11,918 nt of DNA from JBDREF01 sp043820045 (GCA_043820045.1 JBDREF010000011.1:1-11918), one strand, 5' to 3'. Positions 1 through 7,627 are shown, numbered from the stretch's first letter. Translations and numbers: made by a program. The notes: generated by a model from the letters alone, not told the origin.

Positions 1-1203
1 GATGCCCTCTCCGGTCTGTCTGACGGTCACGGAGCCGCCGGTCAGAACGGAACTCGCGATGATTTTTTTCGGGATAGGCGGCAGGACCATGCTGCCGTCG
101 GGCCATTTCAGTACGTGAACATATATGGTATTGCCTTTGTGCGTGCTGGCGCCCCAGGCGCCCGGATTGAACGGACCGCCGCGGACGGCATAAATGCTCT
201 GGCCGTATTTGTTCAGCCAGTCACCCATTTCGCTCAACCGCTCAACCTGCCGCGGCTGAATCCTGCCGTCCGGCATCGGCCCGACATTGAACAGCAAGTT
301 GCCGTCTCCACCGACGACCTTCACCAGGGTCTGGATGCACTCTTCGAGTGATTTCATCTGATCGTCCGGTTTCCAGGCCCACTGCCGGCAGATTGTCATG
401 CAGGTCTCCCATGGTCGGTCGTACTGGAATCTACCGATTCTCTGCTCCGGCGTGTCGTGGTCGGCGGGCAGGCCGGCCCTGTTGTTGATGATAACGTGAG
501 GCTGAAGCTGCCGAATCATCTTGAAGAGATTTTCAGAGTCCCAGTCTTCCGTTTTGCCACCAAGACCGTCGAACCAGATGATATCAATCTTGCCGTAGTT
601 GCTGCATATCTCCCGAAGCTGACCGTGCATAAAGCTGATATAGCGGGAATGGTTTTGCGTTCGATAGTCCGGGTGATACCAATCGACCGGCGAGTAGTAG
701 TAGCCGAGCTTCAATCCGCCCTTGTGGCAGGCATCGGCCAATTCCTTCACGACATCGCGTTTGAACGGCGAGTTCGTAATCTTATAATCGGTAAGTTTAC
801 TGTCGAACATCGAGAAGCCATCGTGATGCTTGCTCGTGAACACCATGTATTTCATGCCGGCGTCTTTAGCGACCTGCACCCATTCGTCCGCGTTGAACTT
901 GACCGGATTGAACTGCTTGTAGAGATTGTCGTAAATCTCCACTGGAATTAAACCTGTGGATTTGTCTTTTCGCCCACGCCGTTCACCTCCGCGAGACCAG
1001 CCGATCTCCGTACCCTTGAGGCTGACGGGTCCCCAGTGAATAAACAGGCCGAATTTCATTTCGCGCCAGGCTTGTATGTCCTGTTCGCCGGCATTGAGAT
1101 AACCCCCGGAACCTTCCGGGCCGGCGAGACAGGCCGGAACAAAACACATAAGCAAAACCAGGTGAGCGCCGATTGAGATATTGGCCCATCTATTCCTTAA
1201 CAT
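1..1203 (-). CDS. Secreted alpha-L-fucosidase, glycoside hydrolase family 29 (C-terminus cut by window edge)
   Basis: GH29 enzymes release terminal alpha-linked L-fucose with retention of configuration, using an Asp nucleophile. The 401 visible residues run off the window edge in frame; bacterial members are usually about 430-500 residues, so a C-terminal piece is missing. Family signatures are clear. FIHWGP contains the active-site His (about H56), KHHDGF lies at 125-130, and IIWFDG carries the likely nucleophile D212. NLLFNVGPMPDG and the following ERLSEMGDWL stretch close the catalytic barrel. The start ATG at 1203 is preceded by GGAAAGGG at 7-nt spacing. It gives a hydrophobic leader (about residues 10-26) ending ACLAG, so the product is probably exported. 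The Cys in VPAC is a poor lipobox, which makes lipidation uncertain. It lies 134 nt downstream of birA on the same strand and probably has its own promoter. The natural substrate (host glycan, fucoidan or other) cannot be read from the sequence. Confidence 0.94.
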   Translation of the reverse strand, partial: MLRNRWANISIGAHLVLLMCFVPACLAGPEGSGGYLNAGEQDIQAWREMKFGLFIHWGPVSLKGTEIGWSRGGERRGRKDKSTGLIPVEIYDNLYKQFNPVKFNADEWVQVAKDAGMKYMVFTSKHHDGFSMFDSKLTDYKITNSPFKRDVVKELADACHKGGLKLGYYYSPVDWYHPDYRTQNHSRYISFMHGQLREICSNYGKIDIIWFDGLGGKTEDWDSENLFKMIRQLQPHVIINNRAGLPADHDTPEQRIGRFQYDRPWETCMTICRQWAWKPDDQMKSLEECIQTLVKVVGGDGNLLFNVGPMPDGRIQPRQVERLSEMGDWLNKYGQSIYAVRGGPFNPGAWGASTHKGNTIYVHVLKWPDGSMVLPPIPKKIIASSVLTGGSVTVRQTGEGI

Positions 1204-1250
1204 AGTTCTACCCTTTCCATTTGGACAATAAATAATTCACGCAGGACTGT

Positions 1251-1259
1251 AATATAGCA
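1251..1259 (-). promoter_or_regulatory. Possible extended -10 promoter for the fucosidase gene
   Basis: Read on the minus strand this is TGCTATATT: a TATATT box (5 of 6 to TATAAT) with an upstream TGn. It sits about 48 nt before the fucosidase ATG, which would leave a leader of roughly 40 nt. No good -35 hexamer is visible at 16-18 nt upstream, so the call rests on the extended -10 alone. Confidence 0.35.
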
Positions 1260-1270
1260 GAAAGGTGGCG

Positions 1271-1294
1271 AAAACGAAACTCAGCGTTCGTTTT
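1271..1294 (-). terminator. AT-rich inverted repeat after birA, weak terminator candidate
   Basis: An 8-bp perfect inverted repeat (AAAACGAA and TTCGTTTT, 8-nt loop) lies 43 nt past the birA stop codon. In minus-strand RNA the right arm ends in four U. On the plus strand the same hairpin would be followed by further T, but no plus-strand gene reads through here. The stem has only two G-C pairs, so it would be a weak intrinsic terminator at best. Confidence 0.3.
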
Positions 1295-1337
1295 TTTTGG
1301 GCAAAATGGGAACTATCGAAGATAAACTTCTCCGCCG

Positions 1338-2132
1338 TCACTTCACAATCGCAGAATGCGCCGCGTCGAACATTCTTATGCCGCCGGTGTCCAACTGGAG
1401 AATCAGGCCTTTTTCTGGATCGATCCCGATGCAATTGCCGGTAAATTCCCGCCCGTCGCAGATGAGCTTGACCCTGTGACCCAATTGAATGCTGAGGCTG
1501 CGCCACCGCTCTATCACTTTTTCACTTTCCCGGCCCGCGGCGTCAAGCCAATGGTCTATTGAGATTAACAATCTCTTCGCCACCGAGATGCGATCGGTTG
1601 TCGAGCGGCTCTCAATATCGATACTCGTAGCAGTTGGCTGCAAATCTTCGGGGAAAGAGTCCTTCTTCTGATGGCAGTTTATTCCGACGCCCACAATGCA
1701 GGTATTGCCGCCGGAAGCAGGTCTTGACTCAAGCAGGATACCGGCAACCTTTTTGCCGTTAAGCATGATGTCGTTCGGCCACTTGATTTGTGCCTGGCTC
1801 TTGAGGGGTTTGCCGACGGCCTCCGCTACCGCGACAGCACAGGCAAGCGAGAGCAGTTCGGCGTTCAGGCTGCATTCGGTTAAGACAATAGAGCACAGAA
1901 TGCTGTCCGCCCGGCGGCTGTGCCATTTGTTGCCCGCCCTGCCTCTGCCCGCGGTTTGCTCCTCAGTGAAAATTACCAGACCATCGTTTTTCCGGTTTTT
2001 TGCATATTCGGCGGCGACGTCATTTGTGCTCGATGTGCTGTCGTAAACGAGGATTTTTCTGCCGATGCGGCCGGTATTCAGATTAACCTTTATCTTGTCG
2101 GGATCCAGAAGGTCGGTTCTTGGGCTGGCCAT
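1338..2132 (-). CDS. birA: Biotin--[acetyl-CoA-carboxylase] ligase, monofunctional (no DNA-binding domain)
   Basis: This enzyme activates biotin with ATP to biotinyl-5'-AMP and transfers it to the conserved lysine of biotin carboxyl carrier proteins in the cytoplasm. At 264 residues it matches class I ligases. Visible landmarks are the STNDVA segment (35-40), the adenylate-binding loop AGRGRAG (61-67), KWPND (117-121) with its catalytic Lys, KKVAGILLE (127-135) and GVGIN (148-152). The small SH3-like C-terminal domain follows from about 217. The N-terminal winged helix found in E. coli BirA is absent; only about 25 residues precede the catalytic fold. It therefore should not act as a biotin repressor. 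The ATG lies 3 nt after the nadC TGA and has no good Shine-Dalgarno of its own, which suggests translational coupling. Confidence 0.96.
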   Translation of the reverse strand: MASPRTDLLDPDKIKVNLNTGRIGRKILVYDSTSSTNDVAAEYAKNRKNDGLVIFTEEQTAGRGRAGNKWHSRRADSILCSIVLTECSLNAELLSLACAVAVAEAVGKPLKSQAQIKWPNDIMLNGKKVAGILLESRPASGGNTCIVGVGINCHQKKDSFPEDLQPTATSIDIESRSTTDRISVAKRLLISIDHWLDAAGRESEKVIERWRSLSIQLGHRVKLICDGREFTGNCIGIDPEKGLILQLDTGGIRMFDAAHSAIVK

Positions 2133-2135
2133 GGT

Positions 2136-3008
2136 TCATCTATCGAGTCCGATATCGACAGCTTGCGCCGAATGAGTGATTGCGCCTACGGCGATCCTGT
2201 CGATACCGCACTGGGCAATGGCTGAAACGTTGCTTAAAGTTATGTTGCCGGAAGCCTCAAGTAACGGCTTCTTTCCTTTGCCGCACATTTTGTCCCGCAT
2301 CTCGACGGCGTGTTTCAACTGCCACTGGCCCATGTTGTCAAGCAGAACGATATCGATGCCGGGTATTTCCAGCACGTAGTTAAGCTGATCGTCAACGTGA
2401 TCCACTTCGACGGCGACGAACTTGATATTCTTCAGCTTTCCGGCATCGGCAATTATTTTTCGCAGTTTCGGCTGGAACTCCCTGCCCAACTGCGCCAAGT
2501 GGTTATCTTTGATCAGAATTCCGTCATACAGTCCGATTCGGTGGTTGTGCCCGCCGCCGCAAACGACCGCATATTTTTCGAGGAGTCGCCAGCCGGGCAT
2601 CGTCTTACGGGTATCGTAGATTTTCGCCTTCGTACCTTGAATTGCTCTGACATACTTGTTCGTTGTCGTCGCTATCCCGCTGAGGCGCTGCAGGAAGTTG
2701 AGCATAACCCGCTCGGCGCTGAGCATCGACCGCAGGGGCCCTTCGATTATACCGAGCTTGCTGCCGACATGGGCCGCTTCGCCGTCATTTATGCGAACCT
2801 TGAGACTTAGTCTCTTGTCGTAGCACGCGAGGATCTCTGCGGCGAGATCCATTCCACAGACGACTATCTCTTCACGCGAGACGATGTTTGCCTTGGCGAC
2901 GGCATCTTCGCCGAATAACAGCTCGCTCGTCAGATCACCGCGCCCGAGGTCTTCCTCAATCGCCATAAGGACAAGAGGACGTACTGTCTCAATATCAAGT
3001 TTTTTCAT
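2136..3008 (-). CDS. nadC: Nicotinate-nucleotide pyrophosphorylase (carboxylating), quinolinate phosphoribosyltransferase
   Basis: NadC converts quinolinate and PRPP to nicotinate mononucleotide, CO2 and pyrophosphate in de novo NAD synthesis. The 290-residue product has the usual length. It shows ERVMLNFLQRLSGIAT (99-114), DTRKTMPG (132-139), LEKYAV (143-148), GGGHNHR (151-157), LIKDNH (165-170), EVD (201-203), LLDN (222-225), EASGNI (251-256) and GAITHS (275-280). These are the family's substrate-binding and barrel motifs, in the expected order. I chose the ATG at 3008 because the N-terminus MKKLDIETV fits the family and GGAAAG precedes it by 7 nt. An in-frame ATG at 3023 would add five residues. 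A start at 3095 would overlap uvrB by 65 nt and is unlikely. It lies between uvrB and birA in a compact operon. No nadA or nadB is in view. Confidence 0.96.
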   Translation of the reverse strand: MKKLDIETVRPLVLMAIEEDLGRGDLTSELLFGEDAVAKANIVSREEIVVCGMDLAAEILACYDKRLSLKVRINDGEAAHVGSKLGIIEGPLRSMLSAERVMLNFLQRLSGIATTTNKYVRAIQGTKAKIYDTRKTMPGWRLLEKYAVVCGGGHNHRIGLYDGILIKDNHLAQLGREFQPKLRKIIADAGKLKNIKFVAVEVDHVDDQLNYVLEIPGIDIVLLDNMGQWQLKHAVEMRDKMCGKGKKPLLEASGNITLSNVSAIAQCGIDRIAVGAITHSAQAVDIGLDR

Positions 3009-3030
3009 CTTCGTTCTTTCCATTCTACTC

Positions 3031-5094
3031 TCAATCTCTCGATGAAGAAGCCTTTTTGCCCTGTCTATTGAGCTTCTTCGTTGCCAGGAACTCACTTTTC
3101 TTTCTCTTCGAGTTGACTATGACCAATTCCGGCAGTTCTTTCAATTCCCGTAACTGATCCCGCAGGAATGCGGCCCGCTCGAAGTCCAGATTCTGGGCTG
3201 CCTCAAGCATTTCCTGCTCAATCTGAGCAGCCAATTCCACCTTTTCGTACTCGCCGGCCCCAAAACGTACCGCCTCGCGGGCCGTCTGCCTTGCCTTTAT
3301 CTGCTGGGTCAGTCCCGAGCGGATTTCCTTCTTTATCGTCTCAGGCGTAATATTGTGCTCCTGGTTATATTTTAGCTGAATTTTACGGCGTCTGTCCGTT
3401 TCGTCAATGGCTTTTTGCATCGACCGCGTAACCTTATCGCCGTACAAGAATACCGCAGCATTGACATTTCGCGCCGTTCTGCCGATAGTTTGTATCAGCG
3501 ACGTCTCGCTTCTGAGGAAGCCCTCCTTGTCCGCATCAAGGATGGCCACTGCCGAGACTTCCGGCAAATCCAGACCCTCCCGCAGCAGGTTGATACCGAC
3601 CAGCACGTCAAAATCGCCGTTGCGCAAATCCCGAAGTATTTCAATTCTCTCGAGGGTGTCGATTTCACTGTGCAGATAACGGCACTTGAAGCCCTTTTTC
3701 GCTATGTAGCCCGAGAGATCTTCGGCCATCCTCTTCGTCAGAGTTGTGACGAGCACGCGCTCCTTGGATTTTACCCTCTTTTCTATCTCGCCCAGGAGGT
3801 GCGGAATTTGATTGCCGGCCGGAAACACAAATATCTCGGGATCCAGAAGGCCGGTCGGTCGTATGACTTGCTCAACAACCTCGTTGTTGCATCTCTCCAA
3901 TTCAAACGGCGCCGGCGTCGCAGAGACAAAAATGACTTTGGCCCAGCTATCCTGAAACTCCTCGAATCGCAGCGGCCTGTTGTCCAGGGCGCTCGGCAAT
4001 CTGAAGCCGTGCTCTACAAGGGTCTCCTTCCTGCGCCGGTCGCCGGCCCACATCGCCCGCAACTGCGGGATGGTAGCATGCGATTCGTCGATAAAAAGAA
4101 GGAAATCCTTCGGAAAATAGTCAATCAACGTATAGGGTCTGGCTCCGGGCTTCAGGCCGGCCATGTGCCGGGCATAATTCTCGATTCCACTGCAGTAACC
4201 CACTTCCTGCATCATTTCAAGATCGTACATTGTCCTCGCCTGGAGCCGCTGGGCTTCCAGCAGCTTGCCTTCGCTTCGCAGCTCTGCCAAACGTTCGTTC
4301 AGCTCGGCCTTTATGCTCTCGACCGCGGAGCCAATTCTCTCACCGGGCATGATGTAGTGCTGGGCCGGGTATATGAATACCTGCTCTTCAATGGCGAGTA
4401 TCTCCCCCGATACCGGATTTATGTAGCTTATATGTTCTATTTCATCGCCGAAAAATTCAATGCGCACTGCAAAGGATTCGTAAGAAGGGTGCAGCTCGAC
4501 TACATCGCCGCGAACTCTGAATGTTCCTCTCTGAAAGTCGATATCATTCCTGGTGTACTGGATGTCGGCCAATCTACCCAGCAGGTCATTCCTGTCGCAG
4601 CGGTCGCCGGCCCGAACGGCCACGACGCTGGCTTTATAATCCTCCGGCGAGCCTAATCCGAAGATGCAGGATACGGAAGCGACAATAATACAGTCGCTCC
4701 TCGTCGAAAGGCTCGTGGTCGTGGAAAGGCGAAGCCGGTCGAGGTCGTTATTTTTCGAGGCGTCTTTTTCGATGTATATGTCCCGCTGCGGTATGTACGC
4801 CTCGGGCTGATAGTAATCGTAATAGCTCACAAAGTACTCGACCGCATTTTCCGGAAAAAGCTCTTTGAACTCCTCATAAAGCTGGGCGGCCAAGGTCTTG
4901 TTATGCGAGACAACAAGGGCGGGCGAATCCTGTCGGGCTATGACATTGGCCATTGTGAAAGTCTTGCCGCTGCCGGTAACACCCATCAGCGTCTGAGACT
5001 TCCTGCCCTCGCGCAGCCCTTCCATAAGCCGGTTTATGGCTTCGGGCTGGTCGCCCGCGGGCTTGAACTCGTTGTTTAGCTTGAAATTACCCAT
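3031..5094 (-). CDS. uvrB: UvrABC system protein B, excinuclease subunit
   Basis: UvrB receives damaged DNA from UvrA, verifies the lesion with a DNA-inserted beta-hairpin and recruits UvrC for incision. The 687-residue product is full length. It shows Walker A GVTGSGKT (38-45), the Tyr-rich hairpin YYDYYQPEAYIPQRD (91-105), DESH (336-339), VSATPAP (390-396), GINLLREGLDLPE (500-512), QTIGRTARN (535-543), and a C-terminal UVR domain (about 618-653) for UvrC contact. A Lys/Arg-rich tail ends the protein. The ATG at 5094 is preceded by GGGTGA immediately upstream. A GTG two codons earlier (5100) is the alternative start and changes the product by only two residues. Upstream, TAGAAT at 5112-5107 resembles a -10 box but would leave almost no leader; I see no convincing LexA-type operator. 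nadC begins 22 nt after the uvrB stop, so the two are probably cotranscribed. Confidence 0.98.
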   Translation of the reverse strand: MGNFKLNNEFKPAGDQPEAINRLMEGLREGRKSQTLMGVTGSGKTFTMANVIARQDSPALVVSHNKTLAAQLYEEFKELFPENAVEYFVSYYDYYQPEAYIPQRDIYIEKDASKNNDLDRLRLSTTTSLSTRSDCIIVASVSCIFGLGSPEDYKASVVAVRAGDRCDRNDLLGRLADIQYTRNDIDFQRGTFRVRGDVVELHPSYESFAVRIEFFGDEIEHISYINPVSGEILAIEEQVFIYPAQHYIMPGERIGSAVESIKAELNERLAELRSEGKLLEAQRLQARTMYDLEMMQEVGYCSGIENYARHMAGLKPGARPYTLIDYFPKDFLLFIDESHATIPQLRAMWAGDRRRKETLVEHGFRLPSALDNRPLRFEEFQDSWAKVIFVSATPAPFELERCNNEVVEQVIRPTGLLDPEIFVFPAGNQIPHLLGEIEKRVKSKERVLVTTLTKRMAEDLSGYIAKKGFKCRYLHSEIDTLERIEILRDLRNGDFDVLVGINLLREGLDLPEVSAVAILDADKEGFLRSETSLIQTIGRTARNVNAAVFLYGDKVTRSMQKAIDETDRRRKIQLKYNQEHNITPETIKKEIRSGLTQQIKARQTAREAVRFGAGEYEKVELAAQIEQEMLEAAQNLDFERAAFLRDQLRELKELPELVIVNSKRKKSEFLATKKLNRQGKKASSSRD

Positions 5095-5137
5095 TTTCAC
5101 CCGGATATTCTACCCCCGGACTGCGTACATTTCATGG

Positions 5138-5161
5138 AAAAACCGCCACATAACAGGTGGG
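5138..5161 (-). terminator. Weak hairpin plus T-run between the MpaA-like gene and uvrB
   Basis: On the minus strand CCAC and GTGG pair around a 7-nt loop and are followed by CGG and five T, 40 nt after the peptidase stop codon. The layout is that of an intrinsic terminator, but the stem is only 4 bp plus one bulged pair. It could partly separate the peptidase transcript from uvrB. Confidence 0.28.
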
Positions 5162-5200
5162 AAACTGCAAACAGGAAAAACGTAAATCCACAATTGCCTC

Positions 5201-5983
5201 TTATTTGACCGCCTCCGGATAGACTACAGCGGCGAGCAGTGCCTTTCCGTATCGCCTCCAAAGCGTTTGTGAATCGAGCTGCGAGTCGCTTGCCCGCATT
5301 TCGAACGTCACTATCGGAATGCCGCGAGTAACGCCGGCGTATGAGCCGAGCGAGCCCGGTCTGGCGCCCACTTTCTTCACCGGCAGGTCACAATACTTGC
5401 CCATATGGTTCGCGAGCACCTGGGCCGGTCCGTCGTAATCGATGCAGGCCAGCGGCTGGTGGATGCTGACGATACGGTCCAGAGCATATTTCAGGATAAT
5501 CTGTTGAATTGCGCGGGTCTCCGGCTCGGAAAGCGAGGTTAGTCCGGTCTCCTTACTGTTGACGCGGTTGGCAGCCTCAAAATTGCGATTCAGATCCACG
5601 CCGTGCGCGTTGTAACGGGTGCTGCGGACGATGCCGTCGGGATTGGCCGAGGACAGCAGCACAACGGTACGTCCGTTCAACAACACAGGATTTTGGCGAA
5701 GGTGGTTCGCCAGCCAGCGTACAAGAGGCGGTCCGGCGGGCTCGTTGCCGTGAATGCCGCCCATTATGAAGCTTGTGTCAGCACCCTGACCGAGCACAAG
5801 ACACATGATAGGACGGCCTTCGACGGACTTGCCGACAATATAGTATCGGGAAGGCAGAACGGTTGGCGGCGGATAGATTGGACCGACTATCTGCGGGAAG
5901 TCCACAGGCTTGTAGCAGCCCGCAAAAGCCAGCACAGTCAACAAAACACAAATTGTCGAAGTAGTGGCCCATTTCTGGCTCAT
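5201..5983 (-). CDS. Lipoprotein M14-family zinc peptidase, similar to murein peptide amidase MpaA
   Basis: M14 zinc peptidases hydrolyse peptide bonds using a metal bound by HxxE and a later His. MpaA-type members cut the gamma-D-Glu/meso-diaminopimelate bond of cell-wall peptides. The 260-residue product has GGIHGNE (zinc ligands H78, E81), SSANPDG (111-117), GVDLNRNF (128-135), SEPETRAI, VSIHQPLACIDYDGP (third ligand H175) and YAGVTRGIPIVTFEM (catalytic E228). That set and spacing fit the MpaA branch better than classical carboxypeptidase A. The N-terminus has a hydrophobic core ending LAFAGC, a good lipobox with C23 as the lipidated residue, followed by a Pro-rich linker. It should therefore sit on the periplasmic face of a membrane. 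The ATG at 5983 has AAAGGAG at 5-nt spacing and gives a proper signal peptide. An upstream in-frame start at 6016 would spoil it. Substrate specificity is inferred from similarity only. Confidence 0.85.
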   Translation of the reverse strand: MSQKWATTSTICVLLTVLAFAGCYKPVDFPQIVGPIYPPPTVLPSRYYIVGKSVEGRPIMCLVLGQGADTSFIMGGIHGNEPAGPPLVRWLANHLRQNPVLLNGRTVVLLSSANPDGIVRSTRYNAHGVDLNRNFEAANRVNSKETGLTSLSEPETRAIQQIILKYALDRIVSIHQPLACIDYDGPAQVLANHMGKYCDLPVKKVGARPGSLGSYAGVTRGIPIVTFEMRASDSQLDSQTLWRRYGKALLAAVVYPEAVK

Positions 5984-6035
5984 CTTAACTCCTTTCAAGA
6001 GTCCGTCCGTCAACAAGAAAAAGTAATTTGCGACT

Positions 6036-6063
6036 ATTATAAGCTCTTGCCGGCAGGATTAAA
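6036..6063 (-). promoter_or_regulatory. Probable promoter of the MpaA-like peptidase gene
   Basis: The minus strand has a perfect TATAAT at 6041-6036, about 53 nt before the ATG at 5983, giving a leader near 45 nt. At 16-nt spacing the -35 position reads TTTAAT, a poor match to TTGACA. The call depends on the perfect -10 box and its position in the divergent gap. Confidence 0.5.
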
Positions 6064-6173
6064 GCCAAAAACTCACACAGCAGAACATCAAAATGACCAT
6101 TTCGCAGTCTCCCACCGTCCTTGCGACAATATTTCGCGTTCTGTGCGCCTCGCAGTGCTAAGGCCAAAAAGGC

Positions 6174-6202
6174 TTGAGAGAATTGCTCCGCTCTGGTACA
6201 CT
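6174..6202 (+). promoter_or_regulatory. Sigma-70-type promoter driving purD (and probably the AsmA-like gene)
   Basis: TTGAGA (6174-6179) and TACACT (6197-6202) are separated by exactly 17 nt, and TGG directly before the -10 supplies an extended -10 TGn. Transcription would start near 6209, leaving a leader of about 80 nt before the purD ATG. The rest of the 308-nt divergent gap (5984-6291) holds the opposite promoter and no gene or riboswitch that I can recognise. Confidence 0.6.
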
Positions 6203-6220
6203 GTTGCCCGTAGTACAGTG
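6199..6220. repeat. Inverted repeat overlapping the purD -10 box, possible operator
   Basis: CACTGT (6199-6204) and ACAGTG (6215-6220) form a perfect 6-bp dyad with a 10-nt spacer. The arms cover the -10 element and the expected start of transcription, where a repressor would block initiation. A 6-bp dyad can arise by chance, and it does not match the E. coli PurR box as I know it. The operator role is a guess. Confidence 0.25.
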
Positions 6221-6291
6221 GATAATTCACGGAATGCAGATTGCTGCTGCGTGGTAACGATAAGAAACTGTAATCCGGTCAGAGGTGACTA

Positions 6292-7560
6292 ATGAACGTA
6301 CTGTTAATCGGCAGTGGCGGACGCGAGCACGCGATCGCCTGGAAACTGGCTCAATCGAAACTTCTGACCAGGCTCTACATCGCGCCCGGTAATCCGGGCA
6401 CGGCCGAATGCGGGCAGAATGTCCCGATCGACACCGATGACACGGGCAAGCTTCTGGAGTTCGCCCGGCAAAACGATGTGAGACTTGTCGTGGTCGGACC
6501 GGAAGACCCGCTGGCGGCGGGCGTGGTCGATAAGTTCGAGAGTGCCGGCATAAAGGCATTCGGCCCGAGCGGCAAGGCGGCACAGCTCGAAGCGAACAAG
6601 GCATTTGCAAAGCAACTGATGCGCACCAGTTGCGTCTCCACCGCCGAGAGCAGAACCTTCGACAGGTTCAACGACGCCAAGGCGTACATCGCAAGCAGAG
6701 ATGAGCCGGTAGTGATAAAGGCGGCGGGCCTGGCCAAGGGAAAGGGTGTGTATGTCTGTGACGAGCCTTCAGACGGCATCCTGGCGGCCGAGAAGATAAT
6801 GTGCGACAAGATTTTCGGCGCTGCCGGCGAGACCATTATCGTCGAAGACAAGCTGCTCGGCGAAGAGGCCTCGATACTGGCCTTCGTGGACGGGCGAAAC
6901 ATCTATGTAATGGAGTCGTCGCAGGACCACAAGCCCATCGGCGACGGCGACACCGGACCCAATACCGGCGGAATGGGGGCTTACAGCCCGGCTCCCGTGG
7001 TCACGGAGAACCTGATGAATCAGATCGTGCGGGAGGCTCTCGTACCGATAGTTGACGGCATGAATCGCAATGGCACACCCTACAGGGGCGTGCTGTATGC
7101 AGGACTTATGATTACCGCAGGCGGACCGAGAGTGCTGGAATTCAACGTTCGCTTCGGCGACCCCGAAACGCAGCCGATTCTTATGCGGATGAAAAGCGAT
7201 CTGCTGGAAGTCATGTTAGCTGTTTGTGACGGAAAGTTGGGCGAAATTACGCTCGAATGGGACCCGCGGCCGGCGGTTTGTGTCGTCATGGCTTCGGGAG
7301 GTTATCCGGGTGATTACCAGAAGGGCAAGGAGATTACCGGCCTGAAAGAGGCTGGCCAGCTTGAAGATGTGATTGTATTTCACGCCGGCACAAAAGAGCT
7401 GGACGGGAAAATCGTTAGCAGCGGCGGCAGAGTGCTCGGTGTTACCGCACTGGGAAAAACTATTGCAGACGCACAGAAAAGAGCATATCAGGCAGTGGAT
7501 AAAATCGGATTCGAAGGTGCTTATTGCCGTCGGGATATTGCACACAAAGCTGTGAAATGA
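6292..7560 (+). CDS. purD: Phosphoribosylamine--glycine ligase (GAR synthetase)
   Basis: PurD joins glycine to 5-phosphoribosylamine with ATP to give glycinamide ribonucleotide, the second step of de novo purine synthesis. The 422-residue product is normal length for the ATP-grasp family. Its landmarks are GSGGREHA (7-14) in the N-terminal domain, VVGPEDPLAAG (67-77), the ATP-binding IKAAGLAKGKGV (142-153), DHKPIGDGDTGPNTGGMG (212-229) and EFNVRFGDPETQ (283-294) with metal-binding Glu and Asn. The C-terminal domain contains SGGYPGDY (335-342). Many homologues have Cys where this one has Phe in EFNVRFGD; that position is not catalytic. The ATG at 6292 is preceded by AGAGGTGA at 3 nt, a strong ribosome-binding site. 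It is the first gene of the rightward block; no other purine genes lie next to it. Confidence 0.98.
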   Translation: MNVLLIGSGGREHAIAWKLAQSKLLTRLYIAPGNPGTAECGQNVPIDTDDTGKLLEFARQNDVRLVVVGPEDPLAAGVVDKFESAGIKAFGPSGKAAQLEANKAFAKQLMRTSCVSTAESRTFDRFNDAKAYIASRDEPVVIKAAGLAKGKGVYVCDEPSDGILAAEKIMCDKIFGAAGETIIVEDKLLGEEASILAFVDGRNIYVMESSQDHKPIGDGDTGPNTGGMGAYSPAPVVTENLMNQIVREALVPIVDGMNRNGTPYRGVLYAGLMITAGGPRVLEFNVRFGDPETQPILMRMKSDLLEVMLAVCDGKLGEITLEWDPRPAVCVVMASGGYPGDYQKGKEITGLKEAGQLEDVIVFHAGTKELDGKIVSSGGRVLGVTALGKTIADAQKRAYQAVDKIGFEGAYCRRDIAHKAVK

Positions 7561-7570
7561 TTGTTTCACA
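7551..7570 (+). repeat. Inverted repeat across the purD stop codon
   Basis: TGTGAAA (7551-7557) and TTTCACA (7564-7570) form a perfect 7-bp dyad with a 6-nt loop that contains the purD TGA. No T-run follows, so it is not a standard intrinsic terminator. In mRNA it could form a small hairpin between purD and the AsmA-like gene, affecting mRNA stability or partly attenuating expression. Confidence 0.35.
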
Positions 7571-7627
7571 CGGCGATTAGATATCCGCAGACCGGCAAGA
7601 ACAAAAACGAGACTATTTCTGTCGTAA

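Noticed and set aside
457..951. A 164-codon plus-strand open frame
   Set aside because: It is antisense to the GH29 fucosidase, whose catalytic motifs lie on the other strand in one continuous frame.
983..1189. A short minus-strand open frame near the start of the fucosidase gene
   Set aside because: It is in a different frame from the fucosidase, which reads through the same DNA with a signal peptide and the FIHWGP motif.
3009..3095. An upstream extension of nadC to a start at 3095
   Set aside because: It would overlap the 3' end of uvrB by 65 nt and add residues not seen in the family. Starts at 3008 or 3023 fit better.
3415..4656. A 413-codon open frame on the plus strand
   Set aside because: It lies wholly antisense to uvrB, whose motifs are all intact. 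Its protein has no recognisable domain, and a codon-biased antisense frame explains it.
5095..5130. A uvrB promoter based on TAGAAT at 5112-5107
   Set aside because: No -35 match is found at suitable spacing, and transcription would start almost at the initiation codon. It is too weak to list as a feature.
5603..6292. A 229-codon plus-strand open frame ending at the purD start
   Set aside because: It is antisense to the MpaA-like peptidase and then crosses the divergent promoter region. It shows no family features.
7551..7570. A CRP/FNR-like binding site (TGTGA...TCACA)
   Set aside because: The half-sites are separated by 10 nt rather than the 6 nt of a CRP site, and it overlaps the end of purD, so it is listed only as an inverted repeat.
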